Source of the DNA: Anaerolineae bacterium
GTDB lineage: Bacteria; Chloroflexota; Anaerolineae; B4-G1; SLSP01
Direction of reading: 5' to 3'
Assembly: GCA_026645815.1 (NCBI GenBank)
Contig: JAPKMR010000009.1
Location: 41,116 to 105,115, forward strand
Length of the DNA stretch: 64,000 nt
Below are positions 9,036 through 20,212 of the stretch, in pieces (the first letter of the stretch is position 1; each line of letters opens with the position of its first letter). Under the pieces are notes generated by a model, which was not told where the DNA came from, did not search any database, and saw only the letters and a list, made by a program, of their open reading frames with translations. Made by a program: the position numbers and the translations under genes.

Positions 9036-9683
9036 ATGTTTGAGTCTGACCCGTCGTGTTTCAGGCGTGCCCAAGCTGGCTGTCAGGAAAGCCTCAACGC
9101 CTTGCTGCGACAGCATGAAGGCCTAGTTCAAGCCGCCGTGCGGCGCCAAGTCACTGGCGGCGCCGCCTTTGAAGACCTGCTGCAAGCCGGGCGCGAAGGG
9201 CTGTGGCGCGCGATCCTGGGGTTTGAGCCCCAACGTGGGACGCGTTTCGCCACTTACGCCTGGCCCAGTATCGTGCGCGCCATCTGGCATGCGGCCCGCG
9301 CCTGCCCGCTGCCGCCAGTAGGCCTACCCCCCGATCCCCGGATGACGCTGGATCCGGCGCAACTCTACGCCGAGCGGCAAGTGCAGGCGGCGTTGCATGC
9401 GTTGGTCCAGCGGTTGCCACCCCGCTTGCGCCGCATCATCGTGCGCCGCTATGGGCTGGATGGGCAACCGCGCGCCACGTATGCCCACCTGGGACGCCAA
9501 CTGGGACTCACCCGCGAGCGGGTGCGCCAGTTACACCAGGAAGCGCTCTTGTGGCTGCAACATCCGGCCCACGCGCAACAGTTACGCAGTCTCCTTGACC
9601 GCCACACGCCCCGCGAGTATGCCGCGGCGGCCACGCGCCAGGCCCAGTGGCGCGCCCGCAGCCGGGGAGTGCGCGATGGTTGA
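9036..9683 (+). CDS. Sigma-70-like factor encoded in the insertion sequence
   Basis: This 215-residue protein has sigma region 2 at about residues 20-95, with FEDLLQAGREGLWRAI (core binding and -10 recognition type) and FEPQRGTRFATYAWPSIVRAI. Region 4 lies at about 125-180: LPPRLRRIIVRRYGLDG, then the helix-turn-helix TYAHLGRQLGLTRERVRQLHQEAL for -35 contact. Region 3 is very short. The start at 9036 has AGGAGG seven bases upstream. It overlaps the transposase by eight bases (ATGGTTGA), so the two are made together. It may direct host polymerase to the element's own promoter or may have become a DNA-binding accessory of transposition. The role is inferred only. Confidence 0.85.
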   Translation: MFESDPSCFRRAQAGCQESLNALLRQHEGLVQAAVRRQVTGGAAFEDLLQAGREGLWRAILGFEPQRGTRFATYAWPSIVRAIWHAARACPLPPVGLPPDPRMTLDPAQLYAERQVQAALHALVQRLPPRLRRIIVRRYGLDGQPRATYAHLGRQLGLTRERVRQLHQEALLWLQHPAHAQQLRSLLDRHTPREYAAAATRQAQWRARSRGVRDG

Positions 9684-11379
9684 GACCTTAACCCCCACCC
9701 AGACCCGCCAACAGCATCCGGAATTCGTGGCCCACTGCAGTTATACTGCGCTGCGCCCGCAGTTGCCTTTGCGCTGGCCCGCGCCGCCCGACCTCCCCGC
9801 CGGGCCCAAACGCCGCTATCGCTCGCACTATGCGTATCTGGGCGCGGCGGACCTGGACACGCCGGGGGTCTGGGAGGAACTCACCGACTTCGAATTGCTG
9901 CTGCGCCTGGTGGATTTCAGCCCGTTACGCCCGGTGCTGGCCCAGTTGCTCGGGTGGACCTCGGCTAAAGGCTGGACGCCGTTCGACCCCGTGTCGCTGT
10001 TCCTGCTGTGCGGTTGGCAACTCACGGAAAAGTGGAATCGCGCCACCACCCTGGAGAACCTCGCCCAGGCGCGGTATGCCGGGGTGCGGCAACGGCTGGG
10101 CTTTCAAGAGGGCGTCTATCCCACCGAGGGGGGGCTGCGCTACTTCCTGACTGTGCTGGGACAGCACTCGCCGGACGCCACCACCGCGATCACTCTGCCC
10201 GCTTACGGCGACTCACCCGCCCTCGACCTGGCTATCCAGCGCCTGAATCAACTGCTGCTCCAGGCCGTTGCCTTGTTGCACGGCTACGGTTTCTTCAGCG
10301 CTGCAGCCTGGAACCAGGCGACGGTGTGTCCCGATGGCATGCTGCATTTTGCCGCTAGCCATATGCGCTGCACGGCGCTTGCGGATACTTGCTATCAGCC
10401 ACCCCCACGTCCTTGCCCCGCGCGTGACAAAGAGCGCCGGGGCTGTGCTTGCGACACCCCGGCTTGCGCGCAGGTCTGTCGGCACGCCCCCGTGCGCGAT
10501 CCCGCGGCGCGCTACGTGTGGTACAGTGGCAGCAACGGCCCTCAGCCCTCACCCAACACGCCCGTGCCCAGCGCCGCCGTCCCGGAGCCCCACCCACGCG
10601 GTCAGGGCGTCTATGGCTACAAGAGTATGGCTCTGCGCCTGATTGACCGCGAGTACCGCTTTAACGTCACTTTGCTGGATGATTTTGGTCCCGCCACCCT
10701 CACCGAAGCTGACCATGCTACGGCGCTACTCTTACAACTCGCCACAGCTTACCCCGACCTGCACCTCGACGCGGTGATAGGGGATGCGGCTTACGGCTAT
10801 GATCGCCCCTTGCACATCATCTATGCGCGCCTCCACGCCCGCCGCCTCATTGACCTGCGCGCCCACGCCTGTGATCGGGAGCCATCAGGGTGGGTCAGCC
10901 GTGGCTACGACGCTCGCGGGCGCCCGGTATGCGCCTTTGGGTATCATTTCACCGCCAATGGTTTCGACACTGTACGGCGCCGCACCAAATGGTTCTGTGG
11001 GCAGGTCTGTTTACGCTCCGACAGCAAACCGGCGGTCACCCTGCCCAACGTCGTCTATCCTCCACTGGAATGCCCGTTCCGCGCGGCTGAGCACGCACCC
11101 TACGGCGAAGTGCGCAATGTGGCGGAAATGTTTCCCGACGGCACCCTCCGGTTGGTGCGCGATGCCCCGGTCGGGGGAGCGGTCTGGAAGGCCTACTATC
11201 CCCGCGCCCGTAACGCGGTCGAGAGTCGCAATGCCGTATTTGAACGCTGGCGCTTAAAACGCCTGCCCTACTACGGGCTCCCGCGTAACCGCGCCCTGGT
11301 TGCCCTCACCGATACCTGGGACACGCTCACGACTTTGGTACGGCTATGCCGGGAGGCTACCGCCGCCACCAGCAACTGA
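9676..11379 (+). CDS. DDE transposase (IS5/IS1182-like)
   Basis: This 567-residue protein catalyses movement of the surrounding element. The N-terminal half contains helical DNA-binding segments (FELLLRLVDFSPLRPVLAQLLGW, TLENLAQARYAGVRQRLGF). A cysteine-rich stretch follows near residues 240-275 (CPARDKERRGCACDTPACAQ). The catalytic core shows Asp in LDAVIGDAAYGYDRPL and Glu in ARNAVESRNAVFERWRLKRL, fitting a DDE transposase; the first Asp is probably in GYKSMALRLIDREYRF or nearby. An in-frame extension back to 9397 lies entirely inside the sigma gene and is not real. No frameshift or internal stop is seen, so the element could be active. Confidence 0.88.
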   Translation: MVETLTPTQTRQQHPEFVAHCSYTALRPQLPLRWPAPPDLPAGPKRRYRSHYAYLGAADLDTPGVWEELTDFELLLRLVDFSPLRPVLAQLLGWTSAKGWTPFDPVSLFLLCGWQLTEKWNRATTLENLAQARYAGVRQRLGFQEGVYPTEGGLRYFLTVLGQHSPDATTAITLPAYGDSPALDLAIQRLNQLLLQAVALLHGYGFFSAAAWNQATVCPDGMLHFAASHMRCTALADTCYQPPPRPCPARDKERRGCACDTPACAQVCRHAPVRDPAARYVWYSGSNGPQPSPNTPVPSAAVPEPHPRGQGVYGYKSMALRLIDREYRFNVTLLDDFGPATLTEADHATALLLQLATAYPDLHLDAVIGDAAYGYDRPLHIIYARLHARRLIDLRAHACDREPSGWVSRGYDARGRPVCAFGYHFTANGFDTVRRRTKWFCGQVCLRSDSKPAVTLPNVVYPPLECPFRAAEHAPYGEVRNVAEMFPDGTLRLVRDAPVGGAVWKAYYPRARNAVESRNAVFERWRLKRLPYYGLPRNRALVALTDTWDTLTTLVRLCREATAATSN

Positions 11380-11721
<342 letters not shown>

Positions 11722-11750
11722 ATTAGTAATCTATAAAAATAAGCGAAACT

Positions 11751-12203
11751 ATGCCAGACCCTGAAGCCCTGATCGAATTACTGCGCCAGAGTGGGCGGAA
11801 AATCACCCCACAGCGGCGGGCGATTATTGAGTTGCTAGCACATGATACGACCCACCCCACAGCGGAAGACATCTACCAGCGGGCAGCCGCCATGATGCCC
11901 GATATGTCGCGTGCAACGGTCTACAACACGCTGCATGAATTGGTGGCGTTGGGTGGGCTAATTGAAACGCATGAATTCAGCGAGAGCGGCATACGCTACG
12001 ATACCAACCTCGGCCCACACCACCATCTCATCTGCACCCACTGCCACGCCCTGGTTGATATCTCCCATAATTTTGCAGAAATCACCCTGTCCCTGAGAGA
12101 AGCATCTGGATATCAGATCATGCGCCATCAAATCACTTTCTACGGACTTTGTCCTACCTGCCAGGAACGTGAAAAAGAGCAGGCTACCCCAGCAAACACA
12201 TGA
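11751..12203 (+). CDS. perR: PerR-type peroxide-responsive repressor (Fur family)
   Basis: This 150-residue Fur-family regulator has an N-terminal winged helix (KITPQRRAIIELLAHDTTHPTAEDIYQ, SRATVYNTLHELVALGGL). The C-terminal metal-binding dimerisation domain has the structural zinc pairs CTHC and CPTC. The residue after RY in GIRYDTN is Asp, as in PerR, where Fur normally has Glu; this Asp favours histidine oxidation by peroxide. HHHLIC supplies further metal ligands. It is followed by a DUF454 gene and katG, a typical PerR target. The perfect PerR box over its own promoter indicates autoregulation. Confidence 0.9.
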   Translation: MPDPEALIELLRQSGRKITPQRRAIIELLAHDTTHPTAEDIYQRAAAMMPDMSRATVYNTLHELVALGGLIETHEFSESGIRYDTNLGPHHHLICTHCHALVDISHNFAEITLSLREASGYQIMRHQITFYGLCPTCQEREKEQATPANT

Positions 12204-12228
12204 AGTATCGAACCTCGGAGAAAGGGAA

Positions 12229-12666
12229 TTGAGAACCAAAATTGCCACAGCAACCCTGCGCAAATGGCTTCTGATGAGCGCAGGCGTTCTCGCTATTGGA
12301 CTCGCAGTTGTCGGCATCTTCATCCCCATCCTCCCCACGACTCCTTTTTTGCTGTTGGCAGCGGGCTGTTTTATGCGCAGTTCAGAACAGCTGTATGCCT
12401 GGCTCATCCACCACAAGTGGTTCGGGGACTACATTCGACACTACCGCGAGTATCGCGCGATACCACTGCAAGCCAAGGCAATTGCACTAGGATTGTTATG
12501 GGCTGTGATTGGCGCTACGATTATCTTCGCGGTGACACTATGGTGGGTACGCGCCCTGCTCGTTATCGTTGCAGTCGGTGTCACACTTCACCTGATACAC
12601 ATCAAAAACCTTACACCTGAAATGCTACATTCCAGTCAAAAATGCTTCGAAGGAGGTGAAATCTAG
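12229..12666 (+). CDS. DUF454 (YbaN-like) inner-membrane protein
   Basis: This is a small membrane protein of the YbaN/DUF454 family, recognised by GIFIPILPTTPFLLLAAGCFMRSSEQLYAWLIHHKWFGDYIRHYREYRAIP. Three hydrophobic segments are visible at about residues 14-45, 85-105 and 107-120. Its function is unknown. I place the start at the TTG at 12229 with GGAG eight bases upstream; a GTG at 12169 with AGGA is the alternative and would overlap perR by 35 bases. It lies between perR and katG on one strand and probably belongs to the same peroxide-regulated unit. The family has no established link to peroxide stress. Confidence 0.85.
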   Translation: MRTKIATATLRKWLLMSAGVLAIGLAVVGIFIPILPTTPFLLLAAGCFMRSSEQLYAWLIHHKWFGDYIRHYREYRAIPLQAKAIALGLLWAVIGATIIFAVTLWWVRALLVIVAVGVTLHLIHIKNLTPEMLHSSQKCFEGGEI

Positions 12667-12797
12667 TATACTCACGCGCGGTTTTTGGGTATACCACAGC
12701 TACTTGAACAAAGCCGGGTCGGGAGTTCCCAAACAGCTAAGGGGATTCTATGTCAATGCTCTTAAAAGCGAAAAATGCGCTCCCAAACGCCCACTGA

Positions 12798-15050
<2,253 letters not shown>

Positions 15051-15066
15051 GATACGAGGAAAATGA

Positions 15067-15103
15067 ATGCTGCGCGCCGGGGCTCTGCCTCGGCGCGTAG
15101 CAT
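15067..15103 (+). terminator. Terminator after katG
   Basis: ATGCTGCGCGCCG pairs with CGGCGCGTAGCAT (12 of 13 positions) around an 11-nt loop and is followed by CTTT. It lies 16 bases after the katG stop. Confidence 0.75.
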
Positions 15104-15129
15104 CTTTAGGGGAAAGAGTCAGAAAGTGC

Positions 15130-15804
15130 TCAAGAAAGCGCCGCAAATACAGCATCGAACATTTCGAGAGTGAGCCGTCCTGTCTGAGTGTTCTGCCGAC
15201 TGGGATGATAAGAAGCGTGTAGTTGAGGCAACCCCTCTCCCAGGTCGTAGCAAGCGCCATGGGCAAAGGGCAGCGCCGGGATCGCATGTCCCTCGTCACG
15301 CCAGAGGGCAAGCAGCCCATCGAAGGCGATTTTGCCCAATGCGAGCACAACCTGCACGGGCAGCAGAGCCAGCTCGCGCTCCAGGAAGGGACGGCAGGTC
15401 AACAGCTCCTCGCGGGTAGGTTTGTTATCCGGCGGGGCGCAACGCCCCACCGCAGTGATAAAAACATCCTGCAACACCAAACCGTCATCCGCACGCTCCC
15501 AGGTAGGCTGATTGGCAAAGCCCGCACGGTACAGGGCGCCATAGAGGGTCTGACCAGAGCTATCACCGGTGAACATCCGTCCGGTACGATTCGAACCGTG
15601 CGCACCCGGAGCTAAACCCACAATGACGATGCGAGCGTTCCGGTCGCCAAAACCCGGGACAGGGCGCCCCCAATAATCCCAATTGCGGTAGGCGCGGCGT
15701 TTTGTGCGGGCGACTTCCTCGCGCCAGGCAACAAGGCGCGGGCAAGCGCGGCACTCCATAATCGCGGTATTGAGAGTATCCCAGGTATCCAAGAAGACCT
15801 CCAA
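15130..15804 (-). CDS. udgB: Family 5 uracil-DNA glycosylase (UDGb)
   Basis: This 224-residue iron-sulphur enzyme removes uracil and related deaminated bases from DNA. The N-terminal CRACPRL supplies the first cluster cysteines, with later cysteines in GRCAPPDNKP and LTCRPFL. Motif 1 is GLAPGAHGSNRTGRMFTGD, the form seen in family 5 enzymes rather than the GEAPG form of family 4. Motif 2 is HASYHPSRQN. The gene is monocistronic and convergent with katG. A different DNA-repair protein often linked to such glycosylases (radical SAM, 30577-31722) lies 15 kb away. Confidence 0.9.
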   Translation of the reverse strand: MEVFLDTWDTLNTAIMECRACPRLVAWREEVARTKRRAYRNWDYWGRPVPGFGDRNARIVIVGLAPGAHGSNRTGRMFTGDSSGQTLYGALYRAGFANQPTWERADDGLVLQDVFITAVGRCAPPDNKPTREELLTCRPFLERELALLPVQVVLALGKIAFDGLLALWRDEGHAIPALPFAHGACYDLGEGLPQLHASYHPSRQNTQTGRLTLEMFDAVFAALS

Positions 15805-16085
15805 AGAAACAGGAATGGTTCAGGATTGAAGTTTGAAGGCTGATGTCTCTATACAGCCATAGATTACACAGAGATATCCTGAGAAACGTCCGCAAATCTT
15901 TGCGTATCTGTCGCTTCTGGAATTTCGTAGCAAGTCGCTGACCGAAATCGCGCTATGCCCCGCACACTCTCCTGAAGCGCGAGCAAAGCATTCGTACCAG
16001 AGTTGTGTAACAACCCGGTTGCGCAGCGTGTCTTGCAGGGTGCACAGAAGCCCGCTGAACTGCTACGAATGCCCCCTATGTACTG
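15805..16085. repeat. Intergenic region with MITE-like remnant sharing the insertion-sequence ends
   Basis: No gene is seen. TGCTACGAATGCCCC (16061-16075) is identical over 15 bases to the left end of the 8919-11662 element read inversely. TTCGTAGCA (15924-15932) is its inverted partner, so a segment of about 155 bp is bounded by related ends. A further variant, GCATTCGTACCAG, starts at 15989. No target duplication can be recognised. It may be a decayed non-autonomous relative of the insertion sequence. Confidence 0.5.
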
Positions 16086-17390
16086 TTATTTACGTGAGGG
16101 AAGTACTGAGGTGGCGACATCACCGCCGAGGAGGGCCATGAGCCGAGCATGGTCACAGTGCGGCAAGCAAAGCGCCGCCCGGTCCAACCGCCCCCGGCGA
16201 ATGTAGGCAAGCGTCTCTTCCTCGAGCCAGGGGACACGCACCGGCACACCCTCAAGCAGCACAGTGGTCTCTGTAACGTTTGTAGTGGGCACCCACCCCT
16301 GCCCCTCGCGACGTTCCAGATCACCCATGACCTCGAGCAGAACGTCATCTATCCTGAATTGCCCAAAGTGCGAGCGGTAGATAGGGCTTTCGGAAAAGGT
16401 CACGGGGCGCACAATATACGGCTCAAACAGCGCAGCGATTTTATAAGTACCCGCTGCCGTTGTCTCCAGGTCAAGGTCTTTCACATGCACAGGGATGCCG
16501 TGCAACGCCACTGAAGTACCGCCCACAACGCGATAGGGGATGCCCTCCGCTTCCAGGCGTGAAACCACCTGGCGCAATACCTCTCGCCAGCGTGGCTTGC
16601 GTGCAATCGCCAACAAATGGTCAGATGCTCCAGTTAGGGTCATCTCGGACGCTACGCGGGCGTTGGTCTCCACCCACTCCGCCCAGATTTCGCCCTTCAT
16701 AACGTTTAGAAGCGCTTCATGCCCACTTACCAGACCCTCGACCGCCAAAAGCGCCTCAACCTCCAGATTTGCCGATTGGCATAGGGGGCGCACCTCATCG
16801 GGATGGGCGAAATACGCCGTCCAACCGCCCTCGACTTCGGGGGGGAACTGCCCAGCATCGAGAATGTGGGCGTAAGCCTCACGGTCCTCGAGCAGTTTTC
16901 CAGGATACCGGGCTGCGCAATCCCGATGAGCGGCAAAGCGAGAGATGAAGGCTGCGAAGAGCACGCCACCGGGTTTGAGCACCCGCGACGCCTCCAACAG
17001 CGCCGCGCGGCGCTCACCCTCTTCAAAAAAGTGGTAGAGCGGTCCCATAAGCAGCACGGCATCGAAGGTCGCATCCGCGAAACGCGAAAGGTCGAGCGCC
17101 GTGCCTTCTTCGTAGCCCTCGAGGGTCACACCCGCCGCCATCGCCTTTTCGCGCGCCAAAGCCAGCAGCTCGGCACTGAGATCAAAAAGGGTGACGGCAT
17201 AGCCCTGCTGTGCCAGCGCCAGCGCATAACGCCCCGGACCACCGCCACAATCCAAAATGCGCGCGGGGGCTGGCGGCAGATGCTCTGCGAATGCCCTCAA
17301 AGTGACCGCGAATTCCGTGCGGTGGCGGTCCATGCGTTCCCATTCGTAGGCGGAATGGGCGTCATAAAAACGCCGAACGTCCGCTTCCAT
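16086..17390 (-). CDS. Fusion of SAM-dependent methyltransferase and nucleotidyltransferase-fold domain
   Basis: This is a 434-residue two-domain protein. Residues 1 to about 265 form a class I methyltransferase: motif I is ILDCGGGPGRYALALA, the acidic residue is in VTLFDLS, and FDAVLLMGPLYHF is the motif IV region. Residues about 275-434 look like a nucleotidyltransferase fold of the type seen in MNT/AbiEii-like proteins, with VVGGTSVALHG and the metal motif KDLDLET. I cannot name substrates. The ATG shares a base with the stop of the upstream nitroreductase (TGATG), so the two are coupled; a GTG at 17393 is an alternative start. Confidence 0.8.
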   Translation of the reverse strand: MEADVRRFYDAHSAYEWERMDRHRTEFAVTLRAFAEHLPPAPARILDCGGGPGRYALALAQQGYAVTLFDLSAELLALAREKAMAAGVTLEGYEEGTALDLSRFADATFDAVLLMGPLYHFFEEGERRAALLEASRVLKPGGVLFAAFISRFAAHRDCAARYPGKLLEDREAYAHILDAGQFPPEVEGGWTAYFAHPDEVRPLCQSANLEVEALLAVEGLVSGHEALLNVMKGEIWAEWVETNARVASEMTLTGASDHLLAIARKPRWREVLRQVVSRLEAEGIPYRVVGGTSVALHGIPVHVKDLDLETTAAGTYKIAALFEPYIVRPVTFSESPIYRSHFGQFRIDDVLLEVMGDLERREGQGWVPTTNVTETTVLLEGVPVRVPWLEEETLAYIRRGRLDRAALCLPHCDHARLMALLGGDVATSVLPSRK

Positions 17391-17905
17391 CACCAGTGCT
17401 CATAATGCACGAGTTCAGACAGGGGCTTACGGTTCTTGGGACCAGGCGCACTCGCCGGGTAGCCCAGTGGGGTGAGAAGAATGGGTTCGACGCCCTCCGG
17501 CAACGCCAGCACCTCGCGCGCCGCCTGGGGGTCGAAAGCTGCAATCCAACAGGTGCCCAAGCCCAACTCAGTTGCAGCAAGGACCATGTGATCCATCACA
17601 ATGGCGGCATCCACCTGAAGATAGGTTTTGCCATCAAAGCGCGTGCGGGACCAACCCGCCGCCTCAACACCGCAGACCGCGAGCACCAATGGCGCCCGGG
17701 TGAACCATTCGGCGCTATAGATACGCTTCAACTCGGTTTCACGCCCGGCAGTGTGAATGACAATGATATGGATTGGCTGCCTGTTGGCGGCAGTGGGAGC
17801 CAGTCGCCCCGCCTCCAAAACCTGACGCAGTTTAGCTTCATCAATGGGATCTGGCAAATACGCCCGCACGCTGTAGCGGTCCAGAATCAATTTAGAAAAC
17901 GACAT
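17390..17905 (-). CDS. Nitroreductase family protein
   Basis: This 171-residue FMN-dependent oxidoreductase carries the family start FSKLILDRYSVRAYLPD, the FMN-contacting LAPTAANRQP, the VLAATELGLGTCWIAAF helix and the closing LLTPLGYP. The physiological substrate is not evident. GAGGAGG six bases before the ATG at 17905 decides the start; the frame upstream of this is open but has no good site. It lies between the DUF385 oxidoreductase and the methyltransferase fusion on the same strand and is translationally coupled to the latter. Confidence 0.9.
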   Translation of the reverse strand: MSFSKLILDRYSVRAYLPDPIDEAKLRQVLEAGRLAPTAANRQPIHIIVIHTAGRETELKRIYSAEWFTRAPLVLAVCGVEAAGWSRTRFDGKTYLQVDAAIVMDHMVLAATELGLGTCWIAAFDPQAAREVLALPEGVEPILLTPLGYPASAPGPKNRKPLSELVHYEHW

Positions 17906-17924
17906 AGGAAACCTCCTCGAAAAG

Positions 17925-18524
17925 TCAGGAATCAGACTGCTGTGTATAGTGATGCCAAAGCCAGGCAGTAGCAAGGATAACCCCCAGGACCAAGGGCCAA
18001 AGCCAGAGCAAGTCGGTCATCAGCGGCGGGGGAGTGAGCTCCTCCGTGGGTTCAAAACGGAACCAGGTGATTCGCTGACGCTTGGCAACGACGTCCTCGA
18101 TATCATCAGGGTCAATCGCAAGCGAGCGCAGGTAGGCGCGCAGCATAACGGGATTGCGGTGCATGGCGACAGGGTAGAGGGCACGAACCTCTTCAGCGCT
18201 GGTAATCAGCACCGCGCGCAGGGATTCTGCGCCCTGCCAGGTCTGCGCCGTGATCAGGGGATTTGCCATGATGTTGCGATACCAGTCAGAGCGCGCACCG
18301 TAAGCGCAGGGTACAATCAGTTTGCCACGATGGGTAAAATACTCGGTAACCACACGGCGCGGAAGCCCACTCTTGCGCCCTGTGGTGGTGATTAAGACAA
18401 AGACTTGCCCCAGTATGCGCCCCAGACCCATGCGCCACGCGAGGATGGGGGAACGCATCAATACCCGCATGAGAGTCCCTTGCGGGTAAGGAAACATCGG
18501 TGACGGTTCTGTGTGCCAGTTCAT
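17925..18524 (-). CDS. F420H2-dependent (DUF385, Ddn-like) oxidoreductase with C-terminal membrane anchor
   Basis: This 199-residue protein belongs to the deazaflavin-dependent nitroreductase family. TTTGRKSGLPRR is the characteristic cofactor motif, and YGARSDWYRNIMANP follows in the split-barrel fold. Family members reduce quinones or nitro compounds with F420H2. Unusually, a hydrophobic segment (LLWLWPLVLGVILATAWLW) ends the protein and would anchor it in the membrane, which fits quinone reduction. It is 19 bases upstream of the nitroreductase on the same strand. No F420 synthesis gene is in the window. Confidence 0.85.
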   Translation of the reverse strand: MNWHTEPSPMFPYPQGTLMRVLMRSPILAWRMGLGRILGQVFVLITTTGRKSGLPRRVVTEYFTHRGKLIVPCAYGARSDWYRNIMANPLITAQTWQGAESLRAVLITSAEEVRALYPVAMHRNPVMLRAYLRSLAIDPDDIEDVVAKRQRITWFRFEPTEELTPPPLMTDLLWLWPLVLGVILATAWLWHHYTQQSDS

Positions 18525-18577
18525 AGGAACCTCCAGAAAGAAAAGGTGAAAGTCATAAATCTCGCGTCACAAGTCAT

Positions 18578-19651
18578 CTAACTCGTGACCCCTAGATGTC
18601 CTGCGGCAGCTGCGACCGCCTCGTCGCCACGCAACGAGATACAGACCACACCCTGCACAACGCCGGTTTTCTGCGGTACTTCTGCAGCCTGGAAACGGAT
18701 GATCTTTCCGAGGCGCGAGATGATCAGGATGTCATCGGCAGGAGCGACCACAGTCAGCCCGGTGAGGCGCTCGGTCTTGAGCGCGACCTTGCCGCCCGCG
18801 CCGGGCATTTTGTTTGCAGCGAAGCCCTCCATCGCACGCAGGGCGCCTTTGCCATCGGCGCCGAGCAGGAAGATGAGACTGGCATCACCGACTGCCGCAA
18901 CACCCACCGCCACATCGTTACGCTCCAGACGTATGCCTAGCGAACCGCTATCGTGAACACGTTCCTCGGGAAAGCGCGCTGCAAATCCCTGTTGCGTGGC
19001 GATGAAGAGGTCATCCTTGCCGGAAGTCCAACATGCACCGGCAAGAGCGCCGCCATTCTTCACGTCATGGAAGCGCATACCGGGAATCATATGCGGACCG
19101 ACGAAGCTCGCGCGCACCCGCTGCACCTGCCCTCGTTCGCTAACCAACGCCACCTGCGCGCCCCCCTGGTCTGGGAGCAACGCCACCACGCGCTCCTCAG
19201 GGCGCAGGGGCACCCACCGGGTGATGGACTGCCCCCGCGCGTGTACCGCAGTCTGCGGCAGTTCCACAACCGGGAAGCGGAAGGCGCGTCCCTCGCTGGT
19301 AAATGCCAATGCCATCTGGGATTCGTCCAGCACGCAGAGCACCGCTGGCAAATCGTCATCGGGCAATTCCAGGTCGAAGATACCCATGCCGCTTCGGCGC
19401 TGCCGCCCGTAGAGATGGCGGGGCGTGCGCTTGATCAATCCAGCACGGCTGAGGGTGATGACATTGCGCGTGGTAGGCGGTTCGCTCAGCTCTGGCGGTT
19501 CTTCTTCATTCCCCACCGGCGTCACAGTACGCGAGCGTCGCGTCCCTGCCGGCGGCGCTTCAAGCGCCGCTTCAAGCGCCGCCTCAAGCGCTTCGATATA
19601 GGCAAGCACCTCAGGCTCCACACCCGACAAATCAGGACGTTCAAGAACCAT
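18578..19651 (-). CDS. Stand-alone DNA gyrase A C-terminal beta-propeller protein
   Basis: This 357-residue protein has no topoisomerase domain but aligns with the DNA-wrapping propeller of GyrA. Blade repeats are visible as VITLSRAGLIKRTP, ALAFTSEGRAFRFPV, VALVSERGQVQRVRA, DLFIATQQGFAARFPEE and ILIISRLGKIIRFQAAEVP, i.e. the gyrase/parC blade pattern. The first 60 residues are acidic and low in complexity (EALEAALEAALEAP). It may bind or bend DNA, or sit on gyrase in place of its own propeller. The ATG at 19651 has GGAGGTG upstream. A complete gyrA is at 60085-62523. The GyrA box is not evident here. Confidence 0.85.
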   Translation of the reverse strand: MVLERPDLSGVEPEVLAYIEALEAALEAALEAPPAGTRRSRTVTPVGNEEEPPELSEPPTTRNVITLSRAGLIKRTPRHLYGRQRRSGMGIFDLELPDDDLPAVLCVLDESQMALAFTSEGRAFRFPVVELPQTAVHARGQSITRWVPLRPEERVVALLPDQGGAQVALVSERGQVQRVRASFVGPHMIPGMRFHDVKNGGALAGACWTSGKDDLFIATQQGFAARFPEERVHDSGSLGIRLERNDVAVGVAAVGDASLIFLLGADGKGALRAMEGFAANKMPGAGGKVALKTERLTGLTVVAPADDILIISRLGKIIRFQAAEVPQKTGVVQGVVCISLRGDEAVAAAAGHLGVTS

Positions 19652-19680
19652 AATCACCTCCCTGTTCAAGATACCTCAGG

Positions 19681-20061
19681 TCATTGCTGCGATGACTCGG
19701 ACTCCGGGCGCGTTTCGGGTTTGGGTTGCAGCTCCTGGCGCATCTTCTCAAGCTCTAGTTGCCGGCGTTCCGCCTCCAACACGGCATTACGACTTTCCCG
19801 CGCCTCCTTGCGCCAAGCCAGCGCCGTAGTGGAAACAAAGCCTAACGCCGAGATCACTGTCGAAGCAACAGAGATGATCAGAGCAATCCGCTCAGCAGCA
19901 GGCAGAGGCTGCACAGGAACAGGCGTCTCACCGGGTTGCGCTATCGAGCCGGTGAATCGCGGTTGGCTCAATCGAAGAAGTACCCCACCCAGAATCAACC
20001 CCAGCACCCCTAAAAGCAGCAAAAAGAGCCGCTGCCATTTGCGCCATTGGATAGTTGTCAT
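19681..20061 (-). CDS. Membrane protein with C-terminal coiled coil, unknown function
   Basis: I do not recognise this 126-residue protein. It has two membrane segments (LFLLLLGVLGLILGGVLL and about residues 57-80). A charged helix follows (EARESRNAVLEAERRQLELEKMRQEL), likely a coiled coil, and a Pro/Glu/Ser-rich tail. It lies 29 bases upstream of the propeller gene on the same strand and may share its transcript. The 150-base gap to the divergent methyltransferase gene probably holds both promoters. Confidence 0.7.
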   Translation of the reverse strand: MTTIQWRKWQRLFLLLLGVLGLILGGVLLRLSQPRFTGSIAQPGETPVPVQPLPAAERIALIISVASTVISALGFVSTTALAWRKEARESRNAVLEAERRQLELEKMRQELQPKPETRPESESSQQ

Positions 20062-20212
20062 TTTGCTGCCTCCCGATCGCGTGAAAAGTTACCACCCAAG
20101 ATGAAATAGTAATCCTATTGTAATAGCAGACGGAAAGGATGGCAATTGAACTCAAGTTCATTTCACAGAGCACCGAAAAACAAGTATAATGCATCACATA
20201 GAGGTGAGAACC

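Noticed and set aside
9397..9675. N-terminal extension of the transposase to 660 residues
   Set aside because: The extension lies within region 4 of the sigma gene in another frame; the ATG at 9676 gives the usual coupling overlap and starts the conserved protein.
18953..20104. Plus-strand open frame of 383 codons
   Set aside because: It is antisense to the gyrase-propeller gene and the small membrane gene, is rich in Arg, His and Cys, and has no family signature.
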